From assembly GCA_034401795.1 (NCBI GenBank), contig CM067360.1, positions 53,146,268-53,210,267 of the forward strand: a stretch of 64,000 nt of DNA. The letters run 5' to 3'. Both the position numbers and the translations under genes were made by a program. Each line of letters opens with the position of its first letter. Positions within the stretch are counted from its first letter, which is position 1. Shown here piece after piece: positions 12,606-23,300 of the stretch. Below the pieces are notes generated by a model, which was not told the DNA's origin, did not search any database, and saw nothing but the letters and a program-made list of their open reading frames with translations. This DNA comes from Chaetoderma sp. LZ-2023a. Taxonomy: Eukaryota; Mollusca; Caudofoveata; Chaetodermatida; Chaetodermatidae.

Positions 12606-13059
12606 ATAAGCTTAATAAAAGTATACTTTCCGATTGTATGTCATTGTTACCAAAGACCATTTCCTTCAGACTTTTTTCTGACATGGCCGCTTTTTGACGT
12701 CTTACAAGACAAAATAACACGTTTTCGTAGGCCATCAAAACAGACGACGGTAAGGGTTACTCGAGAATGGTACCCGTTTTCTGCAATAGTAATACAATGG
12801 AGAATCACGTACCAACCATTCGACAAAACAACATTCACTTGGTCATGGCACTGCGTATGTTTAGCGAACTGACTATACTTAGCCATCCGGACTTGACCCC
12901 TGTTGTTACTATCTATTCTCCAACATACGGCTTTAAACTGTCTTCGTGTTCATTCTCTTTAATCACTAAAGTTATCGACATCACATCAATAATTTTAGCA
13001 GTCTGAATTTACTCAGTCTATCTATCAGGATTTAAATCGAAAATCATATTGTAGTTCGG

Positions 13060-13130
13060 ATCGACCAGTCAGGTACCGGCCGTACCAGCTAAGCTGGGTA
13101 CGCGCCGCCCATCCTGGGTTCGTTCCCTGA
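13060..13130 (+). other. Possible tRNA-derived fragment (SINE-like boxes)
   Basis: CAGCTAAGCTGG at 13086-13097 matches the Pol III A-box pattern at 11 of 12 positions, and GGTTCGTTCC at 13117-13126 matches the B box. The spacing of 19 bases is shorter than in a tRNA (about 32), so it is at best a damaged tRNA-derived head. No poly-A or 3' repeat tail was found. Confidence 0.2.
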
Positions 13131-13209
13131 ACACGCCCCCTGGGTACAGCTATAAGCGTATATGAGCCTATGAGAGAGATCGCGTTATAAAAACGACGAA
13201 GTTTGTTAA

Positions 13210-13483
13210 AGTGCATAGTGCGCATGCGCATGCGCACGCTTAATACTATTTTTGACAGAGCGCGTAATTTACGACCAAGATAGGATGACGCTTTTAGTGT
13301 ACCGAGACGGTACAATGTAATCATAACCACGTGTACGTAGAACTTCTAGAATGTTCTAGAACAATCCACTGCGTTATTATTAGCTACACGCTGATTGGCT
13401 GTCGCTCGACCAATGATTGGTTGGCGCCTGCACCTGTGACGTCACGAGTAGTATAAAAGGAGATGAGATCCAGAGCTCGAGAG
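13210..13483 (+). promoter_or_regulatory. Dense Pol II promoter-like cluster with a heat-shock element
   Basis: In order: overlapping NRF-1-like sites in TGCGCATGCGCATGCGCA (about 13219-13236); four perfectly spaced heat-shock units TTC-nn-GAA-nn-TTC-nn-GAA at 13344-13361; CCAAT boxes in both orientations (about 13393-13422); a CRE TGACGTCA at 13437-13444; and TATAAAAG at 13452-13459, predicting a start near 13483. Alternating GAA/TTC units bind HSF trimers in known heat-shock promoters. No heat-shock protein coding sequence follows. The next sizeable coding remnant is the gag of the Ty3/gypsy element at 16214, so this may be part of an LTR or a captured host promoter. Activity is inferred, not shown. 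Confidence 0.6.
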
Positions 13484-14472
13484 CATCCTCGGCCAGGGGC
13501 CGATTGGGTTGGACCTGTGTCAGCTACGATCAGCAAGACAGGCATTATGCAGATTATATCGGTTTCTCTCGGTTTCTCTCGGTTTCTCTCCCGTAGCCAG
13601 CAGTAATCCAACCCACCGCACTAAAGCAAGTTTGTGTCTCCCGTTGTTGCGGGAACATTTTTGGAACTTTTTGGATATTGTTCACGAATATATCAAGAAC
13701 TAACTCGGAACACGAACTTGCGGTGAGACCTTTCCTGGCCAGAAAATGTGATTCTAAAGATGTCGAGGCAGCGATGTTCTTTGGTGGATGACTCACCGGA
13801 TCTGCCGGCCACGCCAAAAGGTGGTTATTCAGCGGTCCCCGCACTGATGTCGTGCAGGTTCATCTAAATTTTTGACCGCAGCAAAGTAAACTTTGCCCGG
13901 TACGTCTTCAGAGCTGGCTGACGTACCCCGCACTGTTAAGCTTAGCTATGTATCTTCATCCGCATTTAACAACCCCCGATCGGGTTGTTCACAACTTCCA
14001 TCCATACCATCGGTATACGGGAACTTTCGTCATAGCAGTAATGTTATCGTATCTCTTGCTGACTACTCGTTAGACATTCTATATTGTGATTACAGTCCTG
14101 AGTTCGATCCGCTCCCGTCATGAGCTGCTTGCGGGAATCCTGTTTGCGGAAACCAGCCTGCAGGAACTTTCCAGCTTCCAGGGAAGGCATCAACTCACGT
14201 CAAACTAAGGGTGACGTATCAATTTCAGTAACACGATAGCCCAGGCTTAAGAATGGCTACCGATTATTCAAGTAACTATACTTGACATTTTTAATTATCC
14301 CGTTAATTACATCTTTGATAATTATATCGTATCTGTATAACCGGTCCCGATGACTAAAAGGCACCGTAACGGTCCTAGGACCGCTAGGTATAATTTCTGT
14401 ATCTGTTTATAGTTATTCATACTTTTCTGTAAGGTGTTTTCGCTAACCGCACCGTAGTAGGTTCCTAAACCT

Positions 14473-14535
<63 letters not shown>

Positions 14536-16213
14536 CTGATCATTTCACATTGTATTGATTGTTCTGGTTAGTTTATATATGGCAAGTGGCCATCAATTTA
14601 TATGTTTTGTTCGTTTGTAGAAAAATATAGGACTGCAGTATACGTAGGCAACACGATACAGCAACATTTATATATGCAGCACTTTCTCCCGCCACCAACA
14701 ATTTTTCACTGAGGTCGCTGTCCGTGCTATAACTCTGTTTAGCCCGGCATGCTACCGACTAAAAACCTTTTTTATTCAGCTCGATAGGATAGGTTTAATA
14801 TGATTAGAGACAATCTCTTCGTTAGAAGACACATAGTGTACGCCTCTTTTCCGGTAGTTGCGATAATTTAGTCCCGCACTCCGGCAGGTTTGTGTAAGAT
14901 TGGCCAACATATCTAATGGGCCTCATATTTCTAAGTTATTGTCTCTCTTCATGTTCCACTAAGCCTTATGGCTTCTTAATTGTTTGGATGTCCCTATCCG
15001 CACCATGGACTGATCCGACCCTGGGAAACTATTGGGGTTTCCGAGCGGTGATGGCCAGGGTGTGGTGTCACACACATTCCCCGCGTATCCTCTGATACTC
15101 AGTAGTTAGTTACCTTTGCCAATGTAGGAAGGCACTGCGAAAACATACCTTAATTATTATTTCTTTAATCTGCTGAACAATTCTCCCGCACCGCAGTGCA
15201 TAACTGGACAACTTGTGTTTAAACCTAACACCAGGTTAAAAAGATAGTTCCGTAGGACCTGGTGACGGGCGAGATGCGCATCCCCACCGAATTCCGAAAG
15301 AGTGTCTGGGCATGATATTACGATCTGCCACGCCCTCACGGGAAGGACATTTATGGTGGGTATTCGTCTCTCTTACTCCCACCGTAGCGATAGGTCAGTT
15401 GCTTAAAAAATGCTTTTGTGAAAAGCAACCAATGTCCTGTGACGTTTTATGTGGATATGGAGTGAGATGTCCGGATTCTTATCCAGTTCGGAGATCTTCT
15501 GACGTAACATGTATGCACGCTGTCTTCAGCATTGATGTCTTAGGGCATCCATTCTCAATGACAGGATATCTAAAAGCTAGAAAGACGCCAGCCATTTTCC
15601 GCCTAAAATAATTCTTGTCTCTAAAAACTTAATATGAGGTTAGGCATAGAAGAAGGCCCGCATAAATAAAAGCGGCAACTACTAATTCAGCATACTGAGA
15701 ATTACATAAGACGGTGACGTGGGAATCCTTCGGGAATCGTTCATCCCAGCTTCACGTAAAACAGCACGCAACCTTATAGTCATAATCTCACTAGATATGG
15801 TCTTTTCTTTACACCATTTTAGTTAAATATTAGAGTGGGCCCCTTTCGACCACTACTCTTCTCCCGCTTTAAGCAGTGCCGACATTTTCCAGTGACGACG
15901 GTCCACGCGAGGATAATACTCCTCACCCAAACTATCACTAGGAGTAGTGCCCGTGTGAGGAACATGATTTTCCGACACTACAAAGATAATTTTCTTTCCT
16001 TTCAGCTTAGAGGTATAATAGCTTATATTAAGTTAATTAGTTAAATCTCGGTACGGGAGCCTCCCTTGCGTGGATACCTCTGCGAACCTACGAGTCTGTG
16101 TGGTACCTCCGGGAGCCCCACGTTTAAAAGTTCATCAGGCTGTCTCTGTCTTGTGTTTTCGTATGCTCATTATTTTTATCTAGCATACTTGACGGTCTGT
16201 TTAGGTAAAACTA
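13484..16213. other. Unassigned stretch between promoter and gag
   Basis: No gene motif is seen. It starts with three exact 10-bp repeats (GGTTTCTCTC, 13561-13590). A splice-donor-like GTGAGA lies at 13723 and an acceptor-like pyrimidine tract ending TAG at 16181-16183, so a leader intron is possible but unproven. It also contains the TA array at 14477-14531. If the element's LTR and leader lie here they have no recognisable second copy. Confidence 0.35.
14477..14531. repeat. (TA)n array
   Basis: About 27 uninterrupted TA dinucleotides. Confidence 0.95.
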
Positions 16214-17581
16214 ATGTATAGACTTATTTTCAATAGGTCACCAATCAAATCTTGTAAGTCCATAGATCACGAAATTGCTATGGACAGGCATACTGGTGAC
16301 ACAAACTCTTGGGATGAGACTGTTGTGTTTAATGTTCGCGACGATGGTCGCACGGCCCTACCGGAACGATTGAGTTTCACCAGCCTTAGGAGCCGGTCTT
16401 TGTTACCCGTAGGGCAGTATCATACAGGATCCATCACGCTGAGACCGGAAGCCAACCAGCGTCATCATTTGTCATGCACTTGCGGCGCAGCGAGTCGACG
16501 CCAGACACCGGAACGGCCCGACACTACACCACGAGCTACAAGTGGCGCCCGATGTGGGGCTCGAAGAACATCATTATTAATGTGCAACGAACTCACGCCC
16601 ACACCATATAGTGAGCTTAGTTCTATAGCGTCTCCATTTAGCGACGACTCCCTCCATCAGGAAGTAGCATCATACGATGGATTCCAAGCTCACGTGCTCA
16701 TCGACTATGCCAGAAATTCACCAGCGGAATCAACACCGCAATATAACCTGTTTTCGCCTGTCAGTGACGGCACCTTTTGGGATGCCTCACAGGCGGGAAC
16801 AGAGTTTAGAACCATATCGGATGTCCGCGACAGGCCAACTCCATCAGGGCCGAATCGTGGACGATCACGACAAAGACCCGATAACGGCCGCACTCATAAT
16901 CCGTCAGACTACTATCATTCACCCGTGTCATCTAGGGAGACCATATGGCAGGGTGACAATCCATATTACAGACAACCTCCCGCGCCACCCCATTCAAACA
17001 CAACACTATACTCAAGGGGAACACCGCGGCATCATCGGGAGGAATCGGCACCACCTTTTTGCCAGTACATCAGTCATGCTACACTCCACGACTGCCAGCT
17101 GACTGCACCACCGCCATATGAGGAATATCAGTCCTCACCTCGAGAAGAACGTCCGCGTAATCTTCATAATATTCCGCCTCCCGTCCATAGACCCATGCTG
17201 GTTTATGGTTCTACAATGGGGCGGGATTCACTGGATTGGAGTATGCACATTCTCGCTCCTCGGCATCGGCATCGACGGGAAACACCAACACCACCACCAC
17301 CACCTGCACAACGACCAGCCTCAGAATACTCGTCAGTCTCGCAGATACCACCACCACCCGGATTTCAACCACTTCATTCTTCCCGTGGTCTTGGCCGAGT
17401 CATTCTCCCTCCCGAATTTAGTGGGGAGAATGACTGGACCAATTATAAAATACAGTTCGAGATAATAAGTCGAACTAACCACTGGCACGATCAGCAAATG
17501 GGTGAATATCTCGCCGCAAAGCTTTCAGGAAAAGCCCTTCAAGTTCTTGCGGATCTCGGGACTGATTACACACCCACCTAG
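16214..17581 (+). pseudogene. gag N-terminal part (Ty3/gypsy), interrupted
   Basis: An open frame of 455 codons. The first 370 or so residues are rich in Pro, Arg, His and Ser with no family motif. From about residue 393 a retrotransposon gag (capsid) start is recognisable: LPPEFSGENDWTNYKIQFE and the following helix-like segment. The frame ends at TAG 17579-17581, a second in-frame TGA follows at 17594, and capsid coding then continues in another frame, so the stop is a mutation and not the natural end. The start at 16214 is the first ATG of the open frame; a later ATG at about 16580 is possible if the tRNA-Lys-like sequence at 16543 is a true primer-binding site. Confidence 0.75.
16543..16565 (+). 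promoter_or_regulatory. Possible tRNA-Lys primer-binding site
   Basis: TGGCGCCC followed by GTGGGGCTCGAA four bases on matches the complement of the 3' end of animal tRNA-Lys (including CCA) with 2 mismatches over 23 bases. LTR elements use such an 18-nt-or-longer match just after the 5' LTR, and the preceding bases read CTACA-AG, fitting an LTR ending in CA. However it lies inside the long gag frame and no LTR copy was found. Confidence 0.4.
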
Positions 17582-18933
17582 ACCCAATTGGAATGAGCAC
17601 TAACTGAGCGATTTGGCGACACAGCTCTCGAAGAAATGAGTCATCTACAACTAAAAATCTCCGACGACGCGTGGGAGAAACTTTTCCTGAGTTAGCTAGT
17701 CGAATCAGAAGACTAGTCACCCACGCATATCCTAGCACCAACATAGAAGGCGTAATACATCTGCATCTTGACACATTCATCGATGCATTAAGCGGTGAAC
17801 CCGCCCTGAAAGAAAAACTATTTCTTGGCGACCACGTGAGTTTGGCCCAATTAACGGCAACCGCAGTCCGAATAGAAAACTTTCTGGAGCGGGAAAAGAG
17901 CAGCCGACGCCAACTTCACCATATCAGTGAGGTAGATGGTGCAACTATCGCCACGTCCACGAATGATCACACCCCCCACCCCAGATCATCAACACATACC
18001 GCACCAGCACCACAGCAAACGAATTCAAAAAATTCCAATCAGAATCAAGTGCCTGGTGGAAGGGGCCATGCCCGTAGAGGAAGTTACAATGGAGCCCCAG
18101 GGTGCGGGAACCAGCGCAACTTTAACACTAATGGCAACATGAAGGAACGAATAGACGAGATCAATAAACAGATTTCTGCATTAACAAATTTAGTGACCAC
18201 ACTCAGCACGAACCTCACCACCACTCACTTTAGAACAACGAACGCCACCAACACTGCACCGCCACCAAACACCTGTTTCGGATGCGGTCAGCCAGGCCAT
18301 TTGAGGGAACGGTGTCCTAACCGACCTCCATCCATAATGCCTGCCCCTGACCGCAGTACGCCACAACCTGAGAAGCCATTAAACTCTTATCTGGTTCCCG
18401 GCCCAACTGCGCCCCCCCCCCCCGTACAACAACGTTCGGTGGCCAATAATTACCAACCAAATTCAACTTTTACACCTACACCAAAATGCACGGCTTCACA
18501 TATGTCGATGACTACGATGCCTCCCATATCCGCAGCATCGACATCCTCCTCTGTCTCCGCACATAACAAGCCTTCTTTCCATTGTAAAACGGCAGTGGTA
18601 GGTTGTAGAACCCCCACTGAAACAACGTTTTTGCAAGCACCATATCCCGCCACCAAGACACTGAATTCTCGGTGTCCCTTGGTGGTATGCAAAACACCAC
18701 CCCACACAACATCATGTCTCACATCCTCAGACAGCAGCGATAATGGAGAAACAGTTCACTCTGCCTCTTGTGTTCGCAAACGCCGACGTAGCCAGGAGAA
18801 AAACATCCCTGGCGGCGTCACTGTTTCTTCTGTGCTTCGCCAAAGCATATCCGTCATCCCGTATGCACCGCTGTTTACACTAATACTGCTTACCCAGAGA
18901 CAACAACATCTCCATCATCATTGCTACCCCTAG
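17582..18933 (+). pseudogene. gag C-terminal part with CCHC zinc knuckle
   Basis: Capsid coding continues after the stop at 17579. A frameshift near 17660-17670 moves it to the frame that is open from 17671 to 18933 (420 codons). Residues 1-80 of that frame read as the C-terminal half of gypsy capsid. A nucleocapsid knuckle C-X2-C-X4-H-X4-C lies at 18274-18315 (CFGCGQPGHLRERC). The region after it is rich in Pro, Thr and Ser with no motif. The knuckle would bind element RNA during packaging. The C9 run near 18414 is a likely slippage site. Confidence 0.8.
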
Positions 18934-19812
18934 CTCCATCTTCGCCGCAGCCCTCACAGCAGCGGCGACGACGGACTGGCCCCTTCCTCACTCAGCCATC
19001 CACTACATTAAAGGAAGGCACTCGGAAACAGACTGATTACATACAGAATGATTCCGCTCCGACACCATTGTTGCAGACGGCGTCATTGGAAACTCTTCCA
19101 CAGGTACACCGCAAAGTGGTATACAAATGTGCCTGTCTGTTTAGAGGTGTTTCCACCAGTGCCACCGTTGACACTGGCGCTTCAATTATGGTATTCAACA
19201 AGCGCTTATATGAGAGCATCCCACCTCATAAAAAGCTGCCCTTTAAACATACAAACATTTACCTGCAGATGGCTATGGGAGCTGATGTGCCCGTAGCCGG
19301 TGTAGTCAATCTAGTTATCCAAATAGACGAGAAGCAATTCATACAGCGAGTTGTCATTGCATCTATTCATAACGATTCCCCCTTTTGGCACTCATTTCCT
19401 CAGTGCAAGCGAAGCCATCATTGCAAACAACAGGAACTCGACATACACGGCCGATGAATACCTCTTGGACCGGCATCATCATTATACGACACGTGTGCAG
19501 TTATATTATCAAGTATACACAGTTGAGCTGGGACAAGAACAACTCTTATGGGCCACCACACCACAGTTAGGAAGCAACACACACCTCGCCATGCTTGAAC
19601 CCGACCCTGATTACATGATCGCCTCTCAATGCGCAAGTCCCCGCAGGATAGTGGACACCACTAATAAGGAATATATACCCTTTAGAGTGTTCAATGGTAC
19701 TGCAGACCCCATCACTCTTGAACCAGGAGTACGCTGCGGCCATTTAGTGGACATAATCTCATTGGAATCACCTACACTTACCGACACACCACAGCATATG
19801 ACTGATGATTAA
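18921..19812 (+). pseudogene. Retrotransposon aspartic protease remnant
   Basis: The catalytic motif DTGAS starts at 19170 (about residue 84 of the frame opening at 18921), followed by a hydrophobic strand as in retropepsins. The frame overlaps the end of gag by 13 bases in a different phase. The coding then jumps frame near 19380 into the frame open from 19351 to 19812, which continues through the protease C-terminus into the linker before reverse transcriptase. It would cut the Gag-Pol polyprotein. The internal frameshift makes it non-functional. Confidence 0.75.
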
Positions 19813-20505
19813 CCCGAATACTTACATGATTTATATCTACGTGCCACAGTTGGATTACTGCAATCACAGAAACCCGAAATCCGGAAACTATGGTACAAAT
19901 ATTGCGATAGTTTTTCCTCTGGAGACATGGATCTTGGAGAAACTCATCTTGTACGACACTCCATTGACATGGGCAATAACCGCGCCATACATCAACTGGT
20001 ACGACGCCGCCCCATTCATAAAGAAGTGGAAGCACAACAAGTGAACGACATTTTGCGGACCGGTATTATTTAACCCTCAGCATCTCCATGGGCTAGCCCA
20101 ATAGTACTAGGAGGCAAAAAGGATGGAACTTTGCGGTTTTTCATCGACTACCGCCACCTTAATGATCTTAGCGTCAATGACGCATATCCATTACCTCGGT
20201 TAGATCAGGCCTTGGATTCCTTGTTTGGAGCCAAGTGGTTTTGTACCCTTGACTTAGCTAGCGGTTACCAGCAAGTGGCCATGGATTAGGCTGACATGGA
20301 AAAGACCGCATTCGTTTGTAGGGATGGTCTTTTCCAATTCCGCAAGATGCCCTACAGCTAATGCAACGCTCCCGGAGCTTTTGAATGACTCATTGAGCAG
20401 GTATTAACCACCCTGCAATGGGAAATCTGTCTCTGTTACATTGATGACGTAATCATCTTCGGACCAACATTTGAGCAAACCCTTATCAATTTGGACACTG
20501 TAATT
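19813..20505 (+). pseudogene. Reverse transcriptase, N-terminal and palm part, with stops
   Basis: RT motifs are clear in one frame: FIDYRHLND, the motif A block TLDLASGYQQVAM, the motif B region NAPGAFE, and the catalytic YIDD at 20437-20448. In-frame stops lie at 19810, 20071, 20287, 20359 and 20386. The domain is then cut at 20505 by a foreign insertion and resumes after 21404. RT copies element RNA into cDNA; this copy cannot. Confidence 0.9.
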
Positions 20506-21399
20506 TGAAGGTACCAGAGAGGGATAGGCTCCTTGAAGGGGTGTCTTGAACAGGCGGCAGTGGGCTCGCAAGAGTCTGGAAGCACATAAAATCAAAGCTA
20601 TAGGACTGAGGAGATAGTGAAGGCCTCCGTGTCTAATGAAGGATGAATTAACATCCTACTGTGGTACCGTCTAGTCGGCGTATTGTTCGGGCTACTGAGA
20701 TTGTTGGTTCATCCTGTCTCAGCAAGTGGACATGCGTGGTACGTGGATGACAGTCCACACCCTGGACACATCTTAAGCCGATTCATGTGCTCCGCTGGTG
20801 TGCCCTGCCGGCAAGCCCAGGGAAAACGGTCAAAGTTCGTATTCTGTTGGCAGATAGGTACGGATCAGACTGTCTGTTGCCCCTGAGCGTGAGCTCAGAC
20901 GGTGATCGCTATCGACTGGGTCACCAGCTGGTTATCTTTATCAAGTCGATGCATCGGGTCAAGATGGCTCAATGTACAGTCAGGCCATGGCAAGCGTTCG
21001 TATTGTGAGCCATGCCTCCCATGATCAGAAGTCATGAAAAGTGATTCTTTGGGAAGTGGGAGTGTATATGAGTGAGAGGGGCATCACATGGAAGGATTGT
21101 GGACTATGTCTCTCAATCATGTATCTTGGGCATGGTTCTCGATCTCATGTTAGACTAGTGTCCCGTGGACTTTGTTCTCGATCATGTTTCGATGAGCCGG
21201 AGTCTCAGTAGGACTAGCTGGCCTACCCTTTGATTATAACTTCTTATAGGCATAGTCCTTAATCTCATACGCACATGCGGGAATAGCACCTAGCCTAGGC
21301 TGCGTTCCAGCGTGAGGTACTGGGCGACGTCACGTGATGAAGACAGACCTCGCCTGCATGGTCAAAAGGTGTACAGTATTAGGAAATTAGCCCCTAAAC
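20506..21399. mobile_element. Nested 894-bp insertion in reverse transcriptase
   Basis: RT coding stops at 20505 and resumes at 21405. TAATT occurs at 20501-20505 and again at 21400-21404, a 5-bp target duplication. The insert starts TGAAGG and ends CCTAAAC. It shows no inverted ends, no poly-A tail and no recognisable ORF. A 5-bp duplication and a leading TG suit a solo LTR, but the expected CA end is missing, so the class is open. Confidence 0.7.
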
Positions 21400-21404
21400 T
21401 AATT

Positions 21405-22110
21405 AGTGTCCGCACGGCCAATTTGAAACTCAACCCCAAGAAATGTCATCTCTTTAGACAGAGCATTGAGTTCCTGGGACACGTCATATCCGGTGATAGA
21501 GTGGCTACCAGCCGTCTAAAACTAAGGCAGTAGTGGAGTGGCCAACACCCTCTTCAGTCACAGAGACACGGAGTTTTCTTGGCTTATGCCAGTACTATCG
21601 CCATTATATCCGACATTTCAGCGAGATTGCTTCACCCCTCTACAAGATCACCGAAAAAGATCGACCATTCGAGTGGACGAGTGAGTGTGAAGGCTCCTTC
21701 AGGGCGCTGAAGGAACTTTTGATGACCGCCCTGATTCTTGCTCATCCTAATCCAAACCTCGATTTCAGCTTAGACACTGATGCGTCAGCTTACACAATCG
21801 GAGCGGTTCTATCTCAGGTCACAGAAGATGGAACTGAGCAGGTATTGGGTTATGGTTCGTGTACTCTGAATAAAACGGAGAGAAAATATGCAACCACCAA
21901 GTGAGAACTATTAGCGGTGGTATATTTCATCAAGTACTATAAACACTTTCTGTACTGGCGCCCCTTTACACTCCATACATACCATGCCTCACTACCCTGG
22001 CTCAGGAACCTAAAAATCCGGAGGGGCAGGTAGCGAGATGGCAGGAACCCCTGCAGGCCTATAACTTCAACATGTTCACCGTCCCGGAAAATTGCATGGA
22101 TATTCCGACG
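21405..22110 (+). pseudogene. Reverse transcriptase thumb/connection and RNase H remnant
   Basis: The RT end is recognised by NLKLNPKKCHLF and FLGHVIS. A frameshift near 21525 leads to the frame open from 21533 to 21904, which has the YYRHYI connection and the RNase H start DTDAS at 21773. A TGA at 21902 interrupts it, and the RNase H C-terminal region continues with TYHAS near 21977-21991. Family members have TDH there, so the third catalytic Asp has become Tyr (codon 21980-21982). Another frameshift follows near 22020-22040. The RNase H is dead twice over. Confidence 0.85.
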
Positions 22111-22780
22111 CCCTCAGTAGAGTTGGCGCAGAGGCTGAACACGAAGAGACTGCCACCAAGACACAGTCAACATGGCCATCTCCGGAGTTCCCTGAATTGA
22201 GGGGCGCAGAGTGGAATCCAGACAAAATCGCACACTACCAAACAACAGGCGTGCAGAGACGAAATATATATGCGTGGATCCAGGAGGGGGTACGTCCTCA
22301 CAAGGAATTGGTTACACCACGATCCACAACGGCAAAATATTACTACCAATGGTTCGAAGAATGTCAATTAATAAATAACGTTCTTTACTTCAATAACCGT
22401 CTAGTAGTCCCGGAAAGTTACAATAACCTCATATTAAAAGAACTACATGATAACATCTGGCTGTGGAAAGGACTGTTGCCCGTATCAAATCGAGATTCCA
22501 CTGGATCGGGATTCGCGATAGTGTCACGGCATGGGTTGCCAAATGTATCCCATGCCAAAGACGGTCAGCAAAGACGGTCAGCACCATATCGCACCAGGGC
22601 AAATTAAGATTGTTGGTGCACCATGGGAGCGAGTGGTTATCGACGTGCTCGGACCCTTGAATACGACGGATGACGGAAAAAGATACATCCTTGTATTGCA
22701 AGACTATTTTACGAAGTGGGTAGTAGCAATTGGTCAAAGTTACGACAGCATCCTACAGGTCATCTGCACTCTAAAGTAAC
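22092..22780 (+). pseudogene. Integrase remnant, truncated in the catalytic core
   Basis: A frame opening at 22092 carries the DALSR linker, then the zinc-binding H2C2 region. Its frame changes near 22460, giving IKSRFHWIGIRD and AKCIPCQRRS, and changes again near 22560 to a core segment with VVIDVLGPL and LQDYFTKWV (22625-22720). The first catalytic Asp is visible; the second Asp and the Glu of the DDE triad are not found after 22780. It is therefore a 3'-truncated, frameshifted integrase. Confidence 0.8.
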
Positions 22781-23300
22781 TCTGTCCCACCCATGGGCTC
22801 GTCCATTTTAGAGCGAAATACCCTCAAGGTTCGATAAAGTTGACATCACACCGCCTCCCCCATTCCCGCACCTGGCGGCCATAAAAACGTCACCTTCACC
22901 ACAGCGCAAGTATCATCCACGGATAACCAGCCATGCCTATCAGATTCAAATCACCAACATGTCAGAAACATAGACACTCAGGTGCATGCGGGACATCGCA
23001 CGCGGACAGAGCCCTATTTACGATGACCTAACAGCTATGTGGATCTAAAAAAATTCCCAAAACCACACTTTTGAGAAATGGTACTCACAGATGCCCCGTT
23101 TCTCTATACCGAGGTCTAAAAGTGCACTGCTAGCATACGTCACAATGCCCCAAACACGAACTCGGTATCCCCTATATCCAAAACGAACACCAGACCCACT
23201 ACCGGTGTCTGGACACCAATATGTTGCGACCGCACACAGCCAACCGGGGCGGAGAACGTGGGTTATAAAAGGCTGAGAAAAATCTGTTTATAACGAGCTT
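22781..23300. other. Region downstream of integrase
   Basis: Possible 3' end of the retrotransposon. It is Pro-rich in translation with scattered stops and has no integrase C-terminal, chromodomain or envelope motif. TATAAAAG lies near 23263, which could mark a 3' LTR promoter, but no matching 5' copy was found. Confidence 0.35.

Larger units (their letters stand above)
11800..13205. other. Spacer between macro-repeat 1 and the promoter cluster
   Basis: No gene is recognised. It contains the 31-bp minisatellite (12275-12461) and CT and GGGA simple repeats (12488-12605). Short ORFs show no family motif. Confidence 0.5.
16200..22780 (+). mobile_element. Degraded Ty3/gypsy LTR retrotransposon, internal region
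   Basis: Recognisable domains run in Ty3/gypsy order on the plus strand: gag with a CCHC knuckle, aspartic protease, reverse transcriptase, RNase H, then integrase. Having integrase after RNase H separates this group from Ty1/copia. Every domain is interrupted by stops or frameshifts, and a foreign 894-bp segment sits in reverse transcriptase. No envelope gene is seen. Paired LTRs were not found on either side; a tRNA-Lys-like primer-binding sequence occurs at 16543. The copy cannot be autonomous. Confidence 0.9.

Noticed and set aside
13086..13126. A functional tRNA gene
   Set aside because: The A-to-B box distance is too short, and no acceptor or anticodon stem could be drawn.
13344..13361. 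Start of an hsp70 gene
   Set aside because: No hsp70 motif follows in any plus-strand frame for several kilobases.
16677..17465. ORFs of 141, 115 and 61 codons inside gag
   Set aside because: Shadow frames of the gag reading frame, with low-complexity His/Thr runs from CAC repeats.
22781..23300. Envelope gene of a retrovirus-like gypsy element
   Set aside because: No signal peptide, cleavage site or membrane segment is visible, and the frames are short and broken.
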